A DNA stretch of 64,000 bases from Microbulbifer guangxiensis (GTDB taxonomy: Bacteria; Pseudomonadota; Gammaproteobacteria; Pseudomonadales; Cellvibrionaceae): the NCBI RefSeq assembly GCF_021729075.1, contig NZ_JAJSAQ010000003.1:541820-605819 (forward strand), written 5' to 3'. The translations under genes and the position numbers were made by a program. This document shows, piece after piece, positions 28,584-38,200 of the stretch. The notes under the pieces were generated by a model that saw only the letters and a list, made by a program, of their open reading frames with translations, was not told the origin of the DNA and did no database searches. How positions within the stretch are numbered: position 1 is the first letter of the stretch; every line of letters begins with the position of its first letter.

Positions 28584-29323
28584 CGGATTGGGGGTTTGTC
28601 GCTGCCGCGCTGGCCATCGGCTTTTTTGGCAGTAGCCACTGCGTGGGCATGTGTGGCGGCATTTCATCCGCGCTGGGAATGGCGGTGCCGGGGCAGAAGC
28701 CGGCCTGGGGGCAACTGGTGTCCTATTCCGCCGGGCGTCTCGGCAGCTATGCCCTGATGGGCGCGATCGCCGGTGCCGTGGGGGCCGCGGCCCTGCCGAC
28801 GCTGACGCCGCTGCGGATCATCGCCGGCCTGATGCTGGTGGCCATGGCGCTCTACATCGCCGGCTGGTGGCGGGGGCTGGTCTGGCTGGAGCGCGGCGGT
28901 GCTCACCTGTGGCGGTATCTGCAGCCGCTCAGCCGACGGTTGCTGCCGGTGCACTCCGCCCCGCGGGCGCTGGCACTGGGATCCATCTGGGGCTGGTTGC
29001 CGTGCGGCCTGGTATACAGCGCACTGACTTATGCCCTGGCGCAGGGCGGCAGCGGGCAAGCGGCCCTGGCCATGTTTGCTTTTGGCCTGGGCACGGTTCC
29101 GGCGATGTTTGCCACCGGTGCCGCCGGGGCAAGGGTGCGGGACCTGGTCCAGCGCCCGCGGGTGCGACTGCTGATGGCCCTGCTGATCCTGCTGTTCGGG
29201 CTCTGGACCCTGTGGGGCGCCATGGGCCACGGCGACCATTCCGGTCATGCCGGCCATGCGTCTCCCGCGGCCGAGTCACCCGCCGAGAGCGGCCACCATC
29301 ATCACCAGCATCACCACAAGTAA
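28580..29323 (+). CDS. SafE/TauE-like sulfite/metal exporter family protein beside ccoS
   Basis: This is a 247-residue inner-membrane protein of the small TauE/SafE branch (cytochrome-biogenesis-like, six membrane segments). This branch almost always follows ccoS in gammaproteobacteria and is thought to work in copper supply to cbb3 oxidase. The first helix contains GSSHCVGMCGGISSALG, with a conserved His and Cys pair resembling a metal site; LGSIWGWLPCGLVYSALTYALA repeats the pattern. The C-terminus is a histidine-rich tail (HGDHSGHAGHA; HHHHQHHHK) that should bind Cu or Ni. ATG overlaps ccoS, so it belongs to the same operon. Confidence 0.88.
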   Translation: MTDWGFVAAALAIGFFGSSHCVGMCGGISSALGMAVPGQKPAWGQLVSYSAGRLGSYALMGAIAGAVGAAALPTLTPLRIIAGLMLVAMALYIAGWWRGLVWLERGGAHLWRYLQPLSRRLLPVHSAPRALALGSIWGWLPCGLVYSALTYALAQGGSGQAALAMFAFGLGTVPAMFATGAAGARVRDLVQRPRVRLLMALLILLFGLWTLWGAMGHGDHSGHAGHASPAAESPAESGHHHHQHHHK

Positions 29324-29410
29324 TTGCTGACTCCGGCGCCCCGGATCTTGCGCGAGGTAGTGTGACTGGCTCTAGACTGGTTGGGTAAACCAGGCAAACA
29401 GGGGGCCGTC

Positions 29411-29707
29411 ATGAGCAGTGAATCCGACCGTTCAGCCTATGAGCAAAAAGCGCGCGCCAAGCTGAAAGAGTGGAACGCGGAAATTGACAAGCTGTCCGCC
29501 AAGGCGGAGCAGGCCGGTGCTGATATGCGTATCAAGTACCGGGATGAGATCGACAAGCTGCAAAGCAAGCGTGACTCGATGAACAAGAAGCTAGAGCAGT
29601 TGCACGGCAAGAGCGGTGATGCCTGGGATGAGCTCAAGGATGGTCTCGAGGATGCCTGGAGCGATATGAAGCGCTCTATCGAACGGGCCCGGGACCGGCT
29701 GAGCTGA
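29411..29707 (+). CDS. small coiled-coil protein
   Basis: A 98-residue almost wholly helical, highly charged protein (QKARAKLKEWNAEIDKLSAKAEQAGADM; KLQSKRDSMNKKLEQLHG). Heptad spacing of Leu, Ile and Met points to a coiled coil. I start at ATG 29411 (MSSESDRSAYEQKA) rather than an in-frame start 30 bases upstream. Similar proteins occur in many gammaproteobacteria with no assigned role; the C-terminal WDELKDGLEDAWSDMKRSIERA resembles stress-related sll1863/YjbJ-like helices. Not obviously part of the cco operon. Confidence 0.75.
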   Translation: MSSESDRSAYEQKARAKLKEWNAEIDKLSAKAEQAGADMRIKYRDEIDKLQSKRDSMNKKLEQLHGKSGDAWDELKDGLEDAWSDMKRSIERARDRLS

Positions 29708-29716
29708 GATCTGCGC

Positions 29717-29749
29717 CCCGCCTCGGGCATGCACCAGCCCCGTGGCGGG
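29717..29749. terminator. hairpin between convergent coiled-coil gene and nadC
   Basis: CCCGCC/GGCGGG outer stem with an inner GGGC/GCCC stem, lacking a T run, in the 43-bp space between two convergent genes. Possibly a bidirectional end of transcription. Confidence 0.3.
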
Positions 29750-29750
29750 T

Positions 29751-30605
29751 TCAGAGATCGATGCGCAGCGAGAGGTCGATGGCGCGCAGGTGCTTGGTGA
29801 GGCTGCCTGAAGAGATGTAATCCGCATCCAGTGCTGCCAGCTGCTGTAACCTGTCGGCATCGACACTGCCTGAAATCTCTATCTTGGCCCTGCCTTTTGC
29901 CAGCGCCAGTGCCTCACGGGTGTCGGCATCGCTGAACTCATCCAGCATGATCACGTCGGCGCCCGCTGCCAGGGCCTGGCGCAGTTCTTCCAAATTCTCG
30001 ACCTCCACTTCCACCAGCGCTTCGGGCGCGATACCGCGCGCCTGCTGTATGGCGGCAGATATGCCTCCGGCAGCGGCGATATGGTTTTCCTTGATCAGGA
30101 ACGCATCGTAGAGACCGATGCGGTGGTTGAAGCAGCCCCCGCAGAGGACCGCGTACTTCTGCGCAGTCCGCAATCCGGGAATCGTCTTGCGCGTGTCGAG
30201 GATTTTTACCCCGGTGCCGGCGGCGAGTGCGGCATACTGCGCTGCAGAGGTGGCGGTACCGGACAGGGTCTGGAGAAAGTTGAGCGCTGTGCGTTCACCG
30301 GTCAGGATGGCACGGGCATTGCCCTCCAGTTCGAACAGCACTGTGCCAGCCGCCACTGCATCACCGTCTTCGCAATGCCAGTGGAGTTTCAACCGCGCAT
30401 CCAGTTGGCGGAAGACTTCCTCAACCCATGCGCGTCCACAGACGGTGCAGTCCTCACGGGTAATCACCCTGGCGCGGGCCTCGCGATCGGCTGGAATCAG
30501 CTGCGCGGTGATGTCTCCGCCGCCGATATCTTCGGCCAGTGCATGGCGAACGGCTCGCTCCAGGTCTTCCAGCAGATTGGGGATATCAGTCTCTTGCGGG
30601 TGCAT
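29751..30605 (-). CDS. nadC: nicotinate-nucleotide pyrophosphorylase (carboxylating)
   Basis: This 284-residue enzyme converts quinolinate and PRPP to nicotinate mononucleotide in de novo NAD synthesis. Conserved segments include [21 protein letters not shown] (about 22), [17 protein letters not shown] (about 120), [19 protein letters not shown] (substrate lysine and arginines, about 152) and [14 protein letters not shown] (about 215). [16 protein letters not shown] follows near the C-terminus. Length normal, ATG start. Divergent from the DUF1631 gene. Confidence 0.97.
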   Translation of the reverse strand: MHPQETDIPNLLEDLERAVRHALAEDIGGGDITAQLIPADREARARVITREDCTVCGRAWVEEVFRQLDARLKLHWHCEDGDAVAAGTVLFELEGNARAILTGERTALNFLQTLSGTATSAAQYAALAAGTGVKILDTRKTIPGLRTAQKYAVLCGGCFNHRIGLYDAFLIKENHIAAAGGISAAIQQARGIAPEALVEVEVENLEELRQALAAGADVIMLDEFSDADTREALALAKGRAKIEISGSVDADRLQQLAALDADYISSGSLTKHLRAIDLSLRIDL

Positions 30606-30888
30606 CGATCGGCCTCCATTGGCAAGAGCGGCATAGTAGCAGAATTCCCCTCGACGGAGGTCATGGCGGTGCCCGTAAAGCGGCTGCGTCCGAGCTTTCC
30701 CGGAGCTGTGCGCTGGGTCTCAAATCCCGCCTCTGACCAGTGTCGAGCAAAGGCATAATGGCGTTAGAATGCTGACGATATTGGAGTTGCCCGCAAACGG
30801 AAAAGAGGCAGCCAAAAGCGCGGATTGTGGCTTTTCCCGACTTTCACGGTGAACACGATCACGCGGTTAACACGACCAAGAGTGCAGG
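30606..30888. other. nadC/DUF1631 divergent intergenic region
   Basis: About 280 bases with no gene. It must hold the nadC and first DUF1631 promoters; GCATAATGGCG near 30755 could supply a -10 (CATAAT) on the plus strand, but no good -35 accompanies it. Confidence 0.3.
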
Positions 30889-33249
30889 GTGCCGGCAGGG
30901 CATTCGGGGGACGAGGTGGAGATCAAGGAATCGACGAATGTAGTCTCCCTCTCCAGGAGGGGCGGCAACGGTGTGAGCGGAACTGCGAGCAGTCCGCAGG
31001 TGCTTCCCGCCACGGTTGGTATTCTCAAAGACAAAGCCAGGGACCTGCTGCTCGAGAGGCTCAAGCAGCTGTTTGGCAAAGTGGATGACTCCCTCTTTTC
31101 CATGGCGGAGCGCGCGCACGGCCAGGAAGAGCAGGATGGCCTCTTTCAGGCGCTCAGGCTGCTCAGGGTCGAACGACGCCGTATCTCTTCCCGTTTCGGC
31201 GCCAGCCTTGAAGAGGGGTTCTTCGTCTCGGAAGCGCAAGGCGAGGCAGAAGAGCCGCTGCTGTCAGAGAACCTCTCCCTGGTGCACAACGATGACCTGG
31301 AACAGTTGGTTGCCGTTGACACCATGGTGGCCAATGCCAGAAGAGACTTTGCCGACGCCCTCAACGAGCTGACACTGCGGCTGGATTCCCTCTACCCGGT
31401 CAAGGTTTTCGAGAAGAATAATCCCCTCCGCCCGGAAGCTCTCTGTGATGCTTTTGTGGAGGCGCTGCGCCCTTTGGAGATCCATATCCGTGCCCGGCTC
31501 ACGGTGCTCAAGAAATTTGAGCAGGAAGTGATGCTGCATCTGGGTGAACTCTATGACGGATGTAACCAGACACTGGTGGAGCAGGGCATCCTGCCAGACC
31601 TGAGCCATCGGCGAAGCACTGCGCGGCGGGACCAGGCGCGAGCCCGCCAGGAAGACGCCAGGGGCGAGCCTGGTAAGGGCCAGGGAGTGCCGGTCGAAGA
31701 GTCTGTACCGCCGGTGCAGGGTGGTCAGGCCCCGCACGGCCACAACACGGGTTTCCAGGGCCAGCCCGTGGGACAGTTTGTCCCCGGCCTGCTGCCGCCA
31801 ACTGCCGGCCTGGCCCCCATGCCCGCCTCTGATCTTCTCGGGCACCTGGGTGCATTGCAGGCTTCCGTGCCTGCGGGCCAGGGCGCCGGTGCGCAATTGC
31901 TGGATGTCAGTCAGCTGCTCCAGCAGCGCCTGATAGAGGCAAACCAGTCTGCATCCCTCGCCAAGGTGGACAGTGACATCATCAAGCTGGTGGAGATGTT
32001 GTTTTCGTTCATCCTCGAAGACCGCAACCTCGCCGAGCCGATCAAGTCCCAGCTCGGGCGGCTGCAGTTGCCTCTGCTCAAGGTGGGGATCGCGGACAAG
32101 TCGCTGTTCTCCAAAGGGGGCCACCCTGCACGCAAGTTACTCAATGCCCTTGCTGATGCCGCGACCGGTTGGCAGGCGGGGGAAAACCATGAGCGCGAGC
32201 CGCTCTACCGTGAGACCTGTCGCATCGTCGACCGGATTGCAAACGAATTTGATCGGGATGTCGGCCTGTTCGCCGAGCTGCTCGAGTCATTCGAAGCGTT
32301 TATTGCCCGCGAACGCAAGCGTGCAGAGATGCTCGAGAAGCGCGTGGTGGACGAGGCGGACGGCCGGGCGAGAACCCAGGCTGCCAGGGCCCGGGTAGCG
32401 GCAGTCATCGATGCGCTGGTGGCCGAGCGCGATGTGCCCCAGGTAGTGCACGACTGGTTGATGCAAGTCTGGAGTAATGTGCTTCTCGTGACCTCTTTGA
32501 AGGAGGGCACGGAGTCCGAGGCCTGGAGCCAGGATGTGCGCACTGCTCGGGATCTGGTGTGGAGTGTCCAGGCTCCAATGCCGGACAGCCGGCAGCAGTT
32601 GCTTGCACTATTGCCGGCTCTGCAGGATCGCCTGAGGGTGGGGGTGCAATCCGTCTCCCTGAATCCCTTTGAGGCCCGCCGTTTGTTTGCCGACCTGAAG
32701 GAGGTCTACCGGGAGCGGTTCGCGCTGGCCCAGCGGTTGCTGGCAGAGAGAACTGCTCAACAGGATCAGGCGGCCGGGGCCAACCAGGGTGAGCCTGCGG
32801 TGGAGGAGCCAGCAGAGGCTGCAGCGGCCGGGAAACCAGAAGCGCAGGTGGTCAAGGAAAATGCAGTGCCGCAGCTGGACGAGCTGGAGCAGGTCGCCGC
32901 GGATGCTGAGGTTGCGGCTTCCGGCGCGGCCGAAGTTGAGCCACAGTCAATCGACGAGAGTGACGCGCACTGGCAAATGACTTTTCGCCTTGCTCAGGGC
33001 AGCTGGTTTGAATTCAAGCGCTCTGAGGACGAGCAGTTCCGCTGCCGCCTGGCTGCAGTGATCAGAGATATCGACCAGTTTATTTTCGTTAACCGCAATG
33101 GTGCGAAGGTGGCCGAGTTCTCCCGCCTCGAACTGGCTCATGCCCTGCGAGAGGTAAGGCTGATGCCGCTCGACGACGGCATGTTATTTGAGCGCGCCCT
33201 GCAGTCAGTCATTGGTAACGCACGGAAAAGCCGCGAGAAGCTGCCGTAG
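30889..33249 (+). CDS. DUF1631 protein with PilZ-like C-terminus (paralogue 1)
   Basis: A 786-residue cytoplasmic protein of the DUF1631 family, mostly helical. Its recognisable blocks are FSMAERAHGQEEQDGLFQALRLLR (about 65), EALCDAFVEALRPLEIHIRARLTVLKKFE (about 180), FILEDRNLAEPIKSQLGRLQLPLLKVGI (about 375) and ARDLVWSVQAP (about 550). The last 120 residues (DAHWQMTFRLAQGSWFEF...RCRLAAVIRDIDQFIFVNRNG) form a beta-barrel-like domain resembling PilZ. The family has been loosely annotated as thymidine phosphorylase without evidence; a c-di-GMP-related role is inferred only from the PilZ-like end. The start is GTG 30889 or, with a better purine tract before it, GTG 30916. Confidence 0.8.
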   Translation: MPAGHSGDEVEIKESTNVVSLSRRGGNGVSGTASSPQVLPATVGILKDKARDLLLERLKQLFGKVDDSLFSMAERAHGQEEQDGLFQALRLLRVERRRISSRFGASLEEGFFVSEAQGEAEEPLLSENLSLVHNDDLEQLVAVDTMVANARRDFADALNELTLRLDSLYPVKVFEKNNPLRPEALCDAFVEALRPLEIHIRARLTVLKKFEQEVMLHLGELYDGCNQTLVEQGILPDLSHRRSTARRDQARARQEDARGEPGKGQGVPVEESVPPVQGGQAPHGHNTGFQGQPVGQFVPGLLPPTAGLAPMPASDLLGHLGALQASVPAGQGAGAQLLDVSQLLQQRLIEANQSASLAKVDSDIIKLVEMLFSFILEDRNLAEPIKSQLGRLQLPLLKVGIADKSLFSKGGHPARKLLNALADAATGWQAGENHEREPLYRETCRIVDRIANEFDRDVGLFAELLESFEAFIARERKRAEMLEKRVVDEADGRARTQAARARVAAVIDALVAERDVPQVVHDWLMQVWSNVLLVTSLKEGTESEAWSQDVRTARDLVWSVQAPMPDSRQQLLALLPALQDRLRVGVQSVSLNPFEARRLFADLKEVYRERFALAQRLLAERTAQQDQAAGANQGEPAVEEPAEAAAAGKPEAQVVKENAVPQLDELEQVAADAEVAASGAAEVEPQSIDESDAHWQMTFRLAQGSWFEFKRSEDEQFRCRLAAVIRDIDQFIFVNRNGAKVAEFSRLELAHALREVRLMPLDDGMLFERALQSVIGNARKSREKLP

Positions 33250-33650
33250 CCAGCGGATCATCGGGTATTGATGTCACCGAAAGACAGGTTGTCATTAATG
33301 CCCAATCGACTTGTCCACGAGTGACAATTTCAACATTTTCGCCTGCCATTCGTGACTTCCCATCAAAATGTGGAAAAATTTCGAATAAATGGCGGTGTAA
33401 GTACCCGCCAACCCCTTGCTTGATGGCGGCAATTCCCGGATATTCTCCTCTGCACTTGTTAACCTCCTGTTTGTGAACCGGTTCTCGTAGTGAGTCCCGG
33501 CACTTTCAAGTTTTCGCCCCAGTGTGGACGAGGTTGGCAGCCGGCAGGCTGGTTGTTTTCTGGCCGGTTATTCGATGCATCCGTCAAGGTCAGGGTAGAC
33601 CGTCGGAGAAATCCCATTTCTCAACGCCAGGGTGGCGATCAGAGGCAATC
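33250..33650. other. 400-bp gap between the two DUF1631 genes
   Basis: No gene. AT-richer than the surroundings. TTGATG at 33420-33425 and TATTCT at 33441-33446 with 15-bp spacing could be a weak promoter for the second paralogue, which would separate its control from that of the first. The open frame reaching left of 33651 has no ribosome binding site and is not the true start. Confidence 0.35.
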
Positions 33651-36368
33651 ATGGACACCAATGACTTCCCGCGCGTGGTCGCGTTCTCAGGAAAAAATGT
33701 CAATGATTCAGGAAGATCTCGCACTTCCTCTCTCCCGAGTAAGGTAGCGAGCGTCCGCGATGTTGCGAGCAGCTGGTTGTTTGCTCGCGTGAAGGAAATC
33801 TTCACTGCGGTGGACGACACCCTGTTCGCGACTGCGGAAAAAGTTCACACACAGGAAGAGCAGGACGGACTATTCCAGGCCCTGCGTGTGTTGCGTCTCG
33901 AGCGCAATCGGGTCACTGACCGTTTTGTCAGCGGCGTATCGCAGGCCTTTGACGACCTCAACGATCCGCAGAGATCCCGCAGCAAGCCGGCCACCCAGGA
34001 CCGGGACTCCGACAGCAGCCTCTCGCTGGTGCAGAATGATGACCTCGAACAGCAGGTGGCGGTGAAGACGATCATCGCTGCGGTCAAGCGTGATCACGCC
34101 AGCCCCATTGCCGAATTGACCCTGCGCCTCGATACCCTGCTGCCCTCCAAGGTTTATGACGAGAATATGCCGCTGGCCCCGGGCGTCATCTGTGACGCCT
34201 TCGTTCAGGCGCTCAGCCCGCTGGATATTCACCTGCGTGCGCGGCTGACGATGCTGAAGAAGTTCGAGCAGCTGCTCGGCCTCAAACTCGGCACCCTCTA
34301 TAAGAATTGCAATGACCTCCTGATCGAGAAGGGCGTCCTGCCCGGCCTGAAAGATCCCCTGTTGCATCGCCGCGCCAAGCCGGCGGGTGGCGCCTCGCCC
34401 ACAGCCCCGCAGTCCGGTATGCCCACAGCCCAGCAAGGTCCCGGTGAGCAGCCCGGAGGGGATGCCTGGCCGGGAGGTCTGCCGCTCGGTGGTGCAGCTG
34501 GTACCGGTATGCCCCAGGTGCCCGGGGCGCCTGCCGGTGCGGGAAGCTTCTCCGGTGCAGGAATGCCGACGGGTGCAGGAGTGCCCACGGGTGCAGGGAT
34601 GCCTGCCGGTGCGGGCCCGGGTATGCATGACGCCGGAGCCGGTTTTGCCCCGGGAGGTTATACCGGTGCTGGCTTTGGCGGCTCTCCGGCGGCGGGCGCT
34701 GCCCCTGCTGGTGGCAGTGCCGGCCAGTCGGGTGGAGCCGCTGGTGGATACGGTCTGATGCCGGCCTCTGCCGGTGTCGCTGCGATGCCTACCACGGACC
34801 TGCTGCAACACCTGGGTGCGCTGCAGACCACCGTGCCGCTGCAGGCAGGCCCCACCGGCCAGCTACTGGACGTCAGCGGCCTGCTGCAGGAGCGTCTGGT
34901 TGAAGCCAAGCAGAAAGCTTCGCTGGAGGAACTCGACAGCGAAGTCATCCGCATGGTGGATATGCTGTTCTCCTTCATGCTGGAGGACCGCAACCTGGCC
35001 GAGCCGATCAAGGTCCAGTTGATCCGCCTGCAGCTGCCGTTACTGAAGCTGGCGGTATCGGACAAGGCCTTCTTCAGTAAGGGCGGTCACCCGGCGCGGA
35101 AGCTGTTCAATGCGCTGGCGGATGCTGCCATTGGCTGGCAGCCCGGGGAAAATTTCCGCGAGGAACCTTTCTACAAAGAGATTTCCTCAATCGTCGAGGA
35201 AGTGCTGGAGAAGTTTGATCAGGACGAGGACATTTTTGTCCGCCTGCTGGACGAATTCGAGGCATACGTTGAGCGCGAGCGTCGCCGTGCGCGGGTCATG
35301 GAGCGCCGCTCGGTCGAAGAGGCCCAGGGCAGTGCCCGGGTCGAGGCCTCCAAGGCGCGCGTCGCCGCAGTTTTTGATGCCCTGACCGCTGAACGCCGGC
35401 TGCCCAAAGTGGTGCATGTGTGGCTGAACCGGGTCTGGAACAGCGTCCTGTTCCGCACCTGTCTGAAAGAGGGGACCGACAGCGATCAGTGGCGTCGCAA
35501 CGTGCTCACCGCCCGCGACCTGGTGTGGAGTGTCGTGGCGCCGATGCCGGAAAGCAGTTTCAAGATGCAGCAGTTGCTGCCGGGATTGCGCAAGCGCCTG
35601 GATGAGGGGGCGCAGTCCCTGTCCCTGAATCCGGCAGACCGCCAGCGCCTGATGGAGGCGCTGGACCAGCTGTACCGCGAGCGCCAGGCCCTGGCGGACC
35701 GTGTGGAATCCGAGCGCGAGCGTCGCACTCGCGAGCGCCTGGTGCAGGAACTGCGCCGGGAGGCTGACAGCATTCTGCGTATCCCGGATGTGGCTCCCCA
35801 GGAGCCGGTCGGCGCTACCGCAGCTCCGCTTGAGGCCCTGGTGCCAGCGGAGGAAAAGCCGACGGAAGCGGAAGTTGCAGCGGAAAAGCCCATCGCTTCA
35901 GAGGCCGAAGTCCACGAACTGCTCGACGGCGACGCGGACTTGCCGCGGATGGAGAAGCTGGAGCAGGTAGTGCAGGAGGCGCCGCAGCGTCGGGAGGCCA
36001 ATCTCAAGCCCCTCGAAGATTCCGATCAGCACTGGCGCCAGACGTATCACCTGAAAGACAGCTGGTTCATGCTTTCCGAGGCCGATAAGGCGCCGGTGCG
36101 CTGCCGGCTCGCAGCCATCATCCGTGATCTGGATCAGTTCATGTTCGTGAACCGTTCCGGTGCCCGGGTGGCGGTATACAGTCGCCTGCAGCTTGCCCAC
36201 GCGCTGCGGGAGAAGGTCATGACTCCGTTGGAGCAGGGGCCGCTGTTTGAGCGCGCCCTGCAGCACGTGGTGGGCAATATCGGCGAGAGCAAGATTCCTG
36301 TGACCGTCTCTGAAGAGGCGGAAGCGGATCAGGTTGCGGCAGAAGCGCCGGTGCCCGAAGAGGGCTGA
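33651..36368 (+). CDS. DUF1631 protein with PilZ-like C-terminus (paralogue 2)
   Basis: A 905-residue paralogue of the preceding gene with the same order of blocks: TAEKVHTQEEQDGLFQALRVLR, GVICDAFVQALSPLDIHLRARLTMLKKFE, FMLEDRNLAEPIKVQLIRLQLPLLKLAV, ARDLVWSVVAP and the PilZ-like end (DQHWRQTYHLKDSWFML...RCRLAAIIRDLDQFMFVNRSG). It differs by a roughly 140-residue Gly/Ala/Pro-rich linker (about 255-395) built of short GAGMP and GAGVP units, and by an acidic stretch before the C-terminal domain. The start is ATG 33651 with AGAGG five bases upstream; an upstream in-frame ATG is rejected. Function unknown. Confidence 0.82.
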   Translation: MDTNDFPRVVAFSGKNVNDSGRSRTSSLPSKVASVRDVASSWLFARVKEIFTAVDDTLFATAEKVHTQEEQDGLFQALRVLRLERNRVTDRFVSGVSQAFDDLNDPQRSRSKPATQDRDSDSSLSLVQNDDLEQQVAVKTIIAAVKRDHASPIAELTLRLDTLLPSKVYDENMPLAPGVICDAFVQALSPLDIHLRARLTMLKKFEQLLGLKLGTLYKNCNDLLIEKGVLPGLKDPLLHRRAKPAGGASPTAPQSGMPTAQQGPGEQPGGDAWPGGLPLGGAAGTGMPQVPGAPAGAGSFSGAGMPTGAGVPTGAGMPAGAGPGMHDAGAGFAPGGYTGAGFGGSPAAGAAPAGGSAGQSGGAAGGYGLMPASAGVAAMPTTDLLQHLGALQTTVPLQAGPTGQLLDVSGLLQERLVEAKQKASLEELDSEVIRMVDMLFSFMLEDRNLAEPIKVQLIRLQLPLLKLAVSDKAFFSKGGHPARKLFNALADAAIGWQPGENFREEPFYKEISSIVEEVLEKFDQDEDIFVRLLDEFEAYVERERRRARVMERRSVEEAQGSARVEASKARVAAVFDALTAERRLPKVVHVWLNRVWNSVLFRTCLKEGTDSDQWRRNVLTARDLVWSVVAPMPESSFKMQQLLPGLRKRLDEGAQSLSLNPADRQRLMEALDQLYRERQALADRVESERERRTRERLVQELRREADSILRIPDVAPQEPVGATAAPLEALVPAEEKPTEAEVAAEKPIASEAEVHELLDGDADLPRMEKLEQVVQEAPQRREANLKPLEDSDQHWRQTYHLKDSWFMLSEADKAPVRCRLAAIIRDLDQFMFVNRSGARVAVYSRLQLAHALREKVMTPLEQGPLFERALQHVVGNIGESKIPVTVSEEAEADQVAAEAPVPEEG

Positions 36369-36486
36369 TCACCTCCTCCCTGACAGATGGCCGCCAGGCA
36401 GTTGGCGACCCCTCCCATCTCTCCATACAATGGCTTTTTGTCGGCGCCCCTGTGGGGCGCCCAATAAACGGTTACTGTGCCTGCAA

Positions 36487-37053
36487 ATGATGAAATACCG
36501 AGTGGAAAACGGCTGGCTGGAGGGGGCGCGGCGTGTCCCCAGTCCGCACTGCAACGAGCGCCCGCAGGATGCGGAGATCGATCTGCTGGTGATTCACAGT
36601 ATCAGTCTGCCGCCCGGGCAGTATGGCGGGCCCTATATCGATGACTTCTTCCAGGGCCATCTCGATACCAGCGATCATCCCTACTTTGAGGAGATCGGCG
36701 GCCTGCAGGTCTCGGCCCACCTGTTGATCGACCGCGAGGGCGGCGTGACCCAGTATGTGCCGTTCGATCGCCGCGCCTGGCATGCCGGGCAGTCTGAATT
36801 CTGCGGCCGCTGCAACTGCAATGATTTCTCCATCGGTATCGAGCTGGAGGGAATCGATACCGACACCTACACCGAGGCACAGTATCGTGCCCTGGCTGCG
36901 GTCACCGCGGCGCTCATGGATGCCTACCCGGGTATTGGCACCGAAACCATTACCGGACATTCCGATATCGCGCCCGGCCGCAAGCTGGATCCGGGCCCCG
37001 GTTTCGATTGGCAGCATTACCATCGCAGGATTGAGCAGGAGCGCCAGGCCTGA
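36487..37053 (+). CDS. ampD: 1,6-anhydro-N-acetylmuramyl-L-alanine amidase AmpD
   Basis: The 188-residue cytoplasmic zinc amidase removes the peptide from anhydro-muropeptides in cell-wall recycling. Loss of the enzyme induces AmpC-type beta-lactamases where AmpR is present. Zinc ligands are the His in LLVIHSISLP (about 35) and the His and Asp in TGHSDIAPGRKLDPGPGFDW (about 160). RAWHAGQSEFCGRCNCNDFSIGIELEG is the AmpD signature. The start is ATG 36487 or 36490; the long open frame to 36334 is not protein-like. The ribosome binding site is weak. ampE follows 83 bp later. Confidence 0.95.
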   Translation: MMKYRVENGWLEGARRVPSPHCNERPQDAEIDLLVIHSISLPPGQYGGPYIDDFFQGHLDTSDHPYFEEIGGLQVSAHLLIDREGGVTQYVPFDRRAWHAGQSEFCGRCNCNDFSIGIELEGIDTDTYTEAQYRALAAVTAALMDAYPGIGTETITGHSDIAPGRKLDPGPGFDWQHYHRRIEQERQA

Positions 37054-37136
37054 TTCTCACGTGTGCACCGTGAGGGTTTTTCCGCCGGCCCGGTAGCGGT
37101 ATTCTGTCACTCGTCTTTTCCCGATCGAGAATAACT

Positions 37137-38009
37137 ATGGCTCTGCTCATTGTGTTGATTGCCCTGGCGCTTGTGCAGCTCTGGGGCTCTGGTGCACCGG
37201 TGCATCGCGATGGCTGGTTTCGATGGTGGCGGAGCCGTCTGGCGCGCTTCCCGGCCCTGCAGCAGAACCCCGGTCTGATGCTGCTGGCGGCGGTGCTGCC
37301 GCCAGCACTGCTCGGCGCCCTCATCATGGTCATGGCTGAAGCTTTGCTGGGCTGGCTCGGTATCCTGTTTGCTGGTGTGCCCTTGCTGCTCTATTGCCTC
37401 GGTCGGGGCAATTTCAACGAGATGGTCTCCAATTACCTGCGTTACTGGTATCAGGGCGACCTGGCTGCGGCCCGCACTGCGGCTGCGCCCCTGTTGCCGC
37501 CGCATGAGGAGGAGGGCACCTCGCCCCAACAATTACACGAACAGGTATTCCGCGGTGCTGCCTACTGCGCATTCGAGCGCCTGTTTGCGGTGCTGTTCTG
37601 GTTCATTCTGCTGGGCATTCCCGGCGCTCTCCTGTTCCGCCTGAGCGCGCTCTACGCAGAAGAAGAGGGCACCGACAACAGCATGGCTGCCCGCTGGCTG
37701 TGGCTGCTGGAATGGCTGCCGGTGCGGATCATGGGATTCAGCTTTGCCATCGTCGGTAACTTCGCCGGTGCCTACCGGGCCTGGCGCCAGTGCCTGACCT
37801 GCCGGGAGCGGGCAACCGATGAGGTACTCGAGGCCTATCTCGAGGGCGCCCTCGGCGGCATCGATGCCAGTGAGTGCAGCGCCGGGGCCGAGGTGGCCGA
37901 GGCCCAACGCGCTTGCGGTGCACAGCTGGAAGGGTTGCAGGCATTGCTGTCACGGTCGCTGTTGTTGTGGATAACCGTGATGGCGCTGGTGGTGCTTTTC
38001 GGCTACTGA
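37137..38009 (+). CDS. ampE: regulatory signalling membrane protein AmpE
   Basis: This 290-residue inner-membrane protein is the usual partner of AmpD. The N-terminal helix MALLIVLIALALVQLW is followed by GWFRWWRSRL, a second helix, a cytoplasmic region with ELVSNYLRYWYQGDLAAA-type sequence, YCAFERLFAVLFWFILLGIPGALLFRL and a C-terminal helix LLLWITVMALVVLFGY. All fit AmpE/CobD-like proteins. Its biochemical role is unsettled. Clean ATG; same direction as ampD. Confidence 0.93.
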   Translation: MALLIVLIALALVQLWGSGAPVHRDGWFRWWRSRLARFPALQQNPGLMLLAAVLPPALLGALIMVMAEALLGWLGILFAGVPLLLYCLGRGNFNEMVSNYLRYWYQGDLAAARTAAAPLLPPHEEEGTSPQQLHEQVFRGAAYCAFERLFAVLFWFILLGIPGALLFRLSALYAEEEGTDNSMAARWLWLLEWLPVRIMGFSFAIVGNFAGAYRAWRQCLTCRERATDEVLEAYLEGALGGIDASECSAGAEVAEAQRACGAQLEGLQALLSRSLLLWITVMALVVLFGY

Positions 38010-38200
38010 ACTGGCTGCGGCCGCGACTTTTCTTGATTTAGCTGGCGCCTACTTGGGAAAATTGTTCCAATTGACCGATGGACTTGCCGCAAAGCCGGCA
38101 GGAAGTGGCAGCGGGCAGCTGGCAGACGAGGGTTTCGGCCTGCCCGCCATCAGCCGCTGCCGAGAATTGCTAATAAGAAGCAGAAACACGGGACAGATTC

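Noticed and set aside
36334..36486. N-terminal extension of AmpD
   Set aside because: The extra 51 residues are Arg/Pro/Leu-rich and unlike any AmpD; family N-termini match the start at 36487.
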